The notes under the pieces were generated by a model. The model ran no database searches, was not told the origin of the DNA, and saw only the letters and a list, made by a program, of their open reading frames with translations. From an uncultured Amylibacter sp. (lineage in GTDB: Bacteria; Pseudomonadota; Alphaproteobacteria; Rhodobacterales; Rhodobacteraceae), in NCBI GenBank assembly GCA_959347425.1, contig OY365741.1, positions 1,264,501 to 1,328,500 of the forward strand: a stretch of DNA of 64,000 bases. The letters are read 5' to 3'. Below are positions 61,587 to 64,000 of this stretch, piece after piece. The position numbers were made by a program, and so were the translations under genes. How positions within the stretch are numbered: the first letter of the stretch is position 1; the number at the start of each line of letters is the position of its first letter.

Positions 61587-63262
61587 TTTGCTGGTGCCGC
61601 GACAAACCCACCCGCGAAATTAAAACTTTTGCCTGGGTCGTCATTGTTTTTAAGAAACACACCAACCGCGCCCTCGATCCCGATAAGACCAGTCAATCGT
61701 CCCGAACCTCTATTTTCATTTGTAAGCAAATTAGCAGGAGCATTAACGTTATCGGTATAATCGCCCAGCTCAACCGTGCCATTAATCACGCCAGTGGTGT
61801 CATCAAACGTACCGTTTAGTGAAAAATGAAGCGGGTCATCCTCCTCATTCACTTGAACAAACGCGCGAACATTGCGATTGCTAAATGTAATGTTTAGAGT
61901 AAAATCCTTATTGACAAAATAAGTGCCAATGACGCGAAATTGCCCGTTCCATTCGGCTGTTCCCGTTGTTTCTGTTGGGGGTGCACCCAAATCCGTTCCT
62001 GCCAAAATCCCGGCATAGGCATTGGCATCCCGCGCAGCACTGCCTAAAAAGAACGCCACACCATCGCTGACATCGCCAGCTGAGTCGCCCTCCTCATCCG
62101 TGATAAGGAAATCGCGATCCTCGCCCTCACCATAAAAGGCGCTGGCAAGGTTCAAAGAAAAAACTACGGGTTGATCACCAGTAATTGTTCGCACTTCACC
62201 AACGTCCAATCCGCCCTCATGCCCTTCTGGCTCTGCGTCAGGGTCGTCCTCATCCAACATAACTGGAACAACTTGCGTGCCTTGTAAAAACTGATTGCCC
62301 GCGTTGGTGCCGGTATCTGGCTCTGTATCCAATCGGTCATCTCCATCAAAACTACGCAACCAATTGGCCGAGGTTGCCCGCATGTGTGCTTCGGTACACA
62401 TTCCCTCACTTGGCACGTTTGCCCCGCTACAGGCAATCAGGCGATTGACCCGCGATGTGTTAAAAGCCAAATTTTGGCAGTCTGCGTCAAACGGATTTGT
62501 GATACAATTCGCGATGGTTTCCATCCCATCATTGGGCGTCCCATCATCGGTACCGATATCGACACCAATAACGCTATTGCAATTCAAAGCCGCATTTGGT
62601 GAAGCCTCACTACAAGCCGCCACCCGCGCCACCCGCGCCGCATCAAAAGCATCATGCGTACAATCGGCGTGAAACGGATTGGTGGCGATACATTCAGTTA
62701 TGGTTCGGGTGCCGACCAGATTCGCGCCAGCGCACCCAGCAATAACGCTAGGCGCTGTGACGTCTTCGGGCGTACAAAGTGTAACCCGTGTTGCGCGATT
62801 TGAGTCAAAAATATCATGTTTAAGGCATTCGGCATCAAACGGATTGCCATTATCGGTACAGGAGTTTATAAAGGCGCAAGGCGCACCGCTACCCCCGCCA
62901 AAGCCACAAAGCGAGAACCGCCCAAACCGAAATCCATCGATATCATCCTCAAATATCGCGGTGGTTTCACAAACCTCTTGAAACGGGTTTTCCAAACACG
63001 TATTTTCCGCCATCAGCGCTGTGCACTGCGCCAAATCCGCATGCGGTGCGCCAGTCTGAAAATTTCTGGTGGAAAGACCCTGTGAATTACAATGTTGAAG
63101 TTTGTTTACATCAAACCGTGCCTCGGTACAAGCAGCATCAAAGGGTCGCAATCCCACAGCACAAATCGAAGTCGGATCGCTTTCAGTACTAGCACGACCA
63201 CTACACGCGGCAAGGGTGGAAATACACATCAAACTGGCGACCAGTATAAAAATTTTAGACAT
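61583..63262 (-). CDS. Large lipoprotein with five Cys repeats and a TbpB-like C-terminal domain
   Basis: A 559-residue protein. Signal peptide MSKIFILVASLMCISTLAAC gives lipid-modified Cys 20. Residues 34-278 hold five repeats of the form C-xn-(N/R)PF-x3-C-x(11-20)-C (Cys triplets 34/45/58, 89/98/119, 135/146/163, 191/201/217, 253/262/278), with a recurrent NPFDADC and a following FD..R..R helix. An acidic linker leads to a C-terminal barrel: INGTVELG, LTGLIGIEGAVGVF, FAGGFVAAP, shared with the lipoproteins at 3380 and 17546. Likely cell-surface; ligand unknown. It sits between xdhB and xdhC on the opposite strand. Confidence 0.82.
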   Translation of the reverse strand: MSKIFILVASLMCISTLAACSGRASTESDPTSICAVGLRPFDAACTEARFDVNKLQHCNSQGLSTRNFQTGAPHADLAQCTALMAENTCLENPFQEVCETTAIFEDDIDGFRFGRFSLCGFGGGSGAPCAFINSCTDNGNPFDAECLKHDIFDSNRATRVTLCTPEDVTAPSVIAGCAGANLVGTRTITECIATNPFHADCTHDAFDAARVARVAACSEASPNAALNCNSVIGVDIGTDDGTPNDGMETIANCITNPFDADCQNLAFNTSRVNRLIACSGANVPSEGMCTEAHMRATSANWLRSFDGDDRLDTEPDTGTNAGNQFLQGTQVVPVMLDEDDPDAEPEGHEGGLDVGEVRTITGDQPVVFSLNLASAFYGEGEDRDFLITDEEGDSAGDVSDGVAFFLGSAARDANAYAGILAGTDLGAPPTETTGTAEWNGQFRVIGTYFVNKDFTLNITFSNRNVRAFVQVNEEDDPLHFSLNGTFDDTTGVINGTVELGDYTDNVNAPANLLTNENRGSGRLTGLIGIEGAVGVFLKNNDDPGKSFNFAGGFVAAPAN

Positions 63263-63509
63263 TTATTTCGTCCTTTAAGGGTCAATCATTGCGACGGTTG
63301 GCGCATGCCAAGCCGTCTCTACATATTGGTTTTTGTGCATATAGCCTTATTTTTTTGTAAGGTCAAGGGTTATTTTTGGATTTTTTGCCTGTGGGGGGTA
63401 AAATATAAATGAATATTTTGTTACTTTTAGGGGTGGGATTGGGTTTGATAGAGGCAGGATAAGTGAATACTTTATTGACTTTGGTGCGTAGGTGGGCTAG
63501 GGGTTGGAT

Positions 63510-64000
63510 ATGTCTTCCCATAAGTCCTACCATCCCACCCTGCCTGATTTTCTGGATACGCATTCACGTGTTGTTTGTTTGCGCATTGCCGAAGTTATCG
63601 GCTCTGCCCCGCGTGAAATCGGTGCGTTTATGCTGGTTGCCGAGTCGGGTAAGACTTCGGGACAAGCTGGCTCTGCCTTGTTTGCCACGATAGGTGGCGG
63701 ACAGATGGAGCAAACCGCGATTGACGCGGCAAAACGGATGCTGGATACCAATAATCCCGCCCCTGAAACCCTGAAATTCGCCCTAAACCCCAAATCCGGT
63801 CAATGTTGCGGTGGGCAGGTGGTGGTTGAGGCTATCTTCGTTAATCCTGTCCTTAAAACCCAACTTTTAAAGGACAACGCACGGATGCAAAAATCCCTGC
63901 CCGCGCTTTATATATTCGGCGCGGGGCATGTTGGACGCGCTTTAATCGCGGTTTTGGAGGGCTTGCCGTTTAATCTGCATTTGGTTGATACCCGGGCCGA
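63510..64000 (+). CDS. xdhC: Xanthine dehydrogenase accessory protein XdhC (3' end outside window)
   Basis: The first 163 codons of an XdhC homologue; AGGGG lies before the ATG at 63510. Segments include GSAPREIGAFMLV, TIGGGQMEQTAIDAA, LNPKSGQCCGGQVVVE and the nucleotide-binding LYIFGAGHVGRALIAVLEGL. XdhC binds the molybdenum cofactor, helps its sulfuration and inserts it into XdhB. It is separated from xdhB by the opposite-strand lipoprotein gene; the 247-bp gap before it should hold its own promoter and that of the lipoprotein. Confidence 0.94.
   Translation, partial: MSSHKSYHPTLPDFLDTHSRVVCLRIAEVIGSAPREIGAFMLVAESGKTSGQAGSALFATIGGGQMEQTAIDAAKRMLDTNNPAPETLKFALNPKSGQCCGGQVVVEAIFVNPVLKTQLLKDNARMQKSLPALYIFGAGHVGRALIAVLEGLPFNLHLVDTRA

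Overview
The window is a chromosomal segment of an alphaproteobacterium. Pointers to this class are a RegB/RegA-type redox two-component pair, the hom-glpX pair, rpsU next to coq9, mutY divergent from a DUF721/DciA gene, a CbiX/CobHLIJM cobalamin cluster, a long pyruvate carboxylase, an NDUFS6-like zinc-finger gene, and XdhA/B/C. Genus cannot be decided from the sequence. Nothing looks like plasmid or prophage backbone. Genes are dense, often overlapping by ATGA, and mostly core metabolism, with single AT-rich accessory genes set between them.

Layout. 1-14.5 kb: end of a gamma-glutamyltransferase gene, DUF192, isoprenylcysteine methyltransferase-like, pdxH, a surface-type lipoprotein, fabI-gpt, regB/regA, an AT-rich accessory patch (two unknown genes plus a DUF5131 gene), an HD hydrolase, ahcY, rpsU, coq9 and a NYN-domain gene. 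14.5-24.5 kb: glpX-hom, lipoproteins, a pentapeptide membrane protein, dciA/mutY, a class III aminotransferase with an HpbD-like enolase-superfamily enzyme, a repeat-rich gap, rpmJ and tRNA-Val. 24.6-36.6 kb: polA operon, an orphan TIR-type effector gene, adenosine kinase-nth, a catabolic operon (DapA-like, aldehyde dehydrogenase, FAD oxidoreductase), an M20 amidohydrolase and mazG. 36.7-48.6 kb: iron-binding protein, rsfS-rlmH, then one long apparent operon with the corrin-ring genes cbiX, an RNase H-fold-like gene, cobH, cobL, cobI, cbiG-cobJ fusion and cobM, running on into a dipeptide epimerase, a D-amino-acid aminotransferase and smpB. 48.7-64 kb: pyc, a phosphodiesterase, tRNA-Gly, a nuclease, a DUF1127 protein, fadJ/fadA-like beta-oxidation genes, xdhA-xdhB, a large Cys-repeat lipoprotein on the opposite strand, and the start of xdhC.

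Non-coding structure is the most distinctive part. Degenerate 7-bp tandem repeats (consensus RTTARYK) sit on or next to the stop codons of about ten unrelated genes and often supply the stop and the last codons, so several unrelated proteins end in -SD or -ND. A second 7-bp family (GAAT-based), a dispersed repeat of about 210 bp in two copies, a 56-bp tandem repeat, a 13-bp GATTCG array with six GANTC sites, and 15-bp palindromic units inside dciA are also present.

The most plausible under-described protein systems are a family of lipoproteins sharing a C-terminal TbpB-like barrel (one with five Cys-rich repeats), the RNase H-fold-like gene embedded in the cobalamin operon, and the orphan TIR effector. 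Function calls rest on recalled family motifs; no database search was run.
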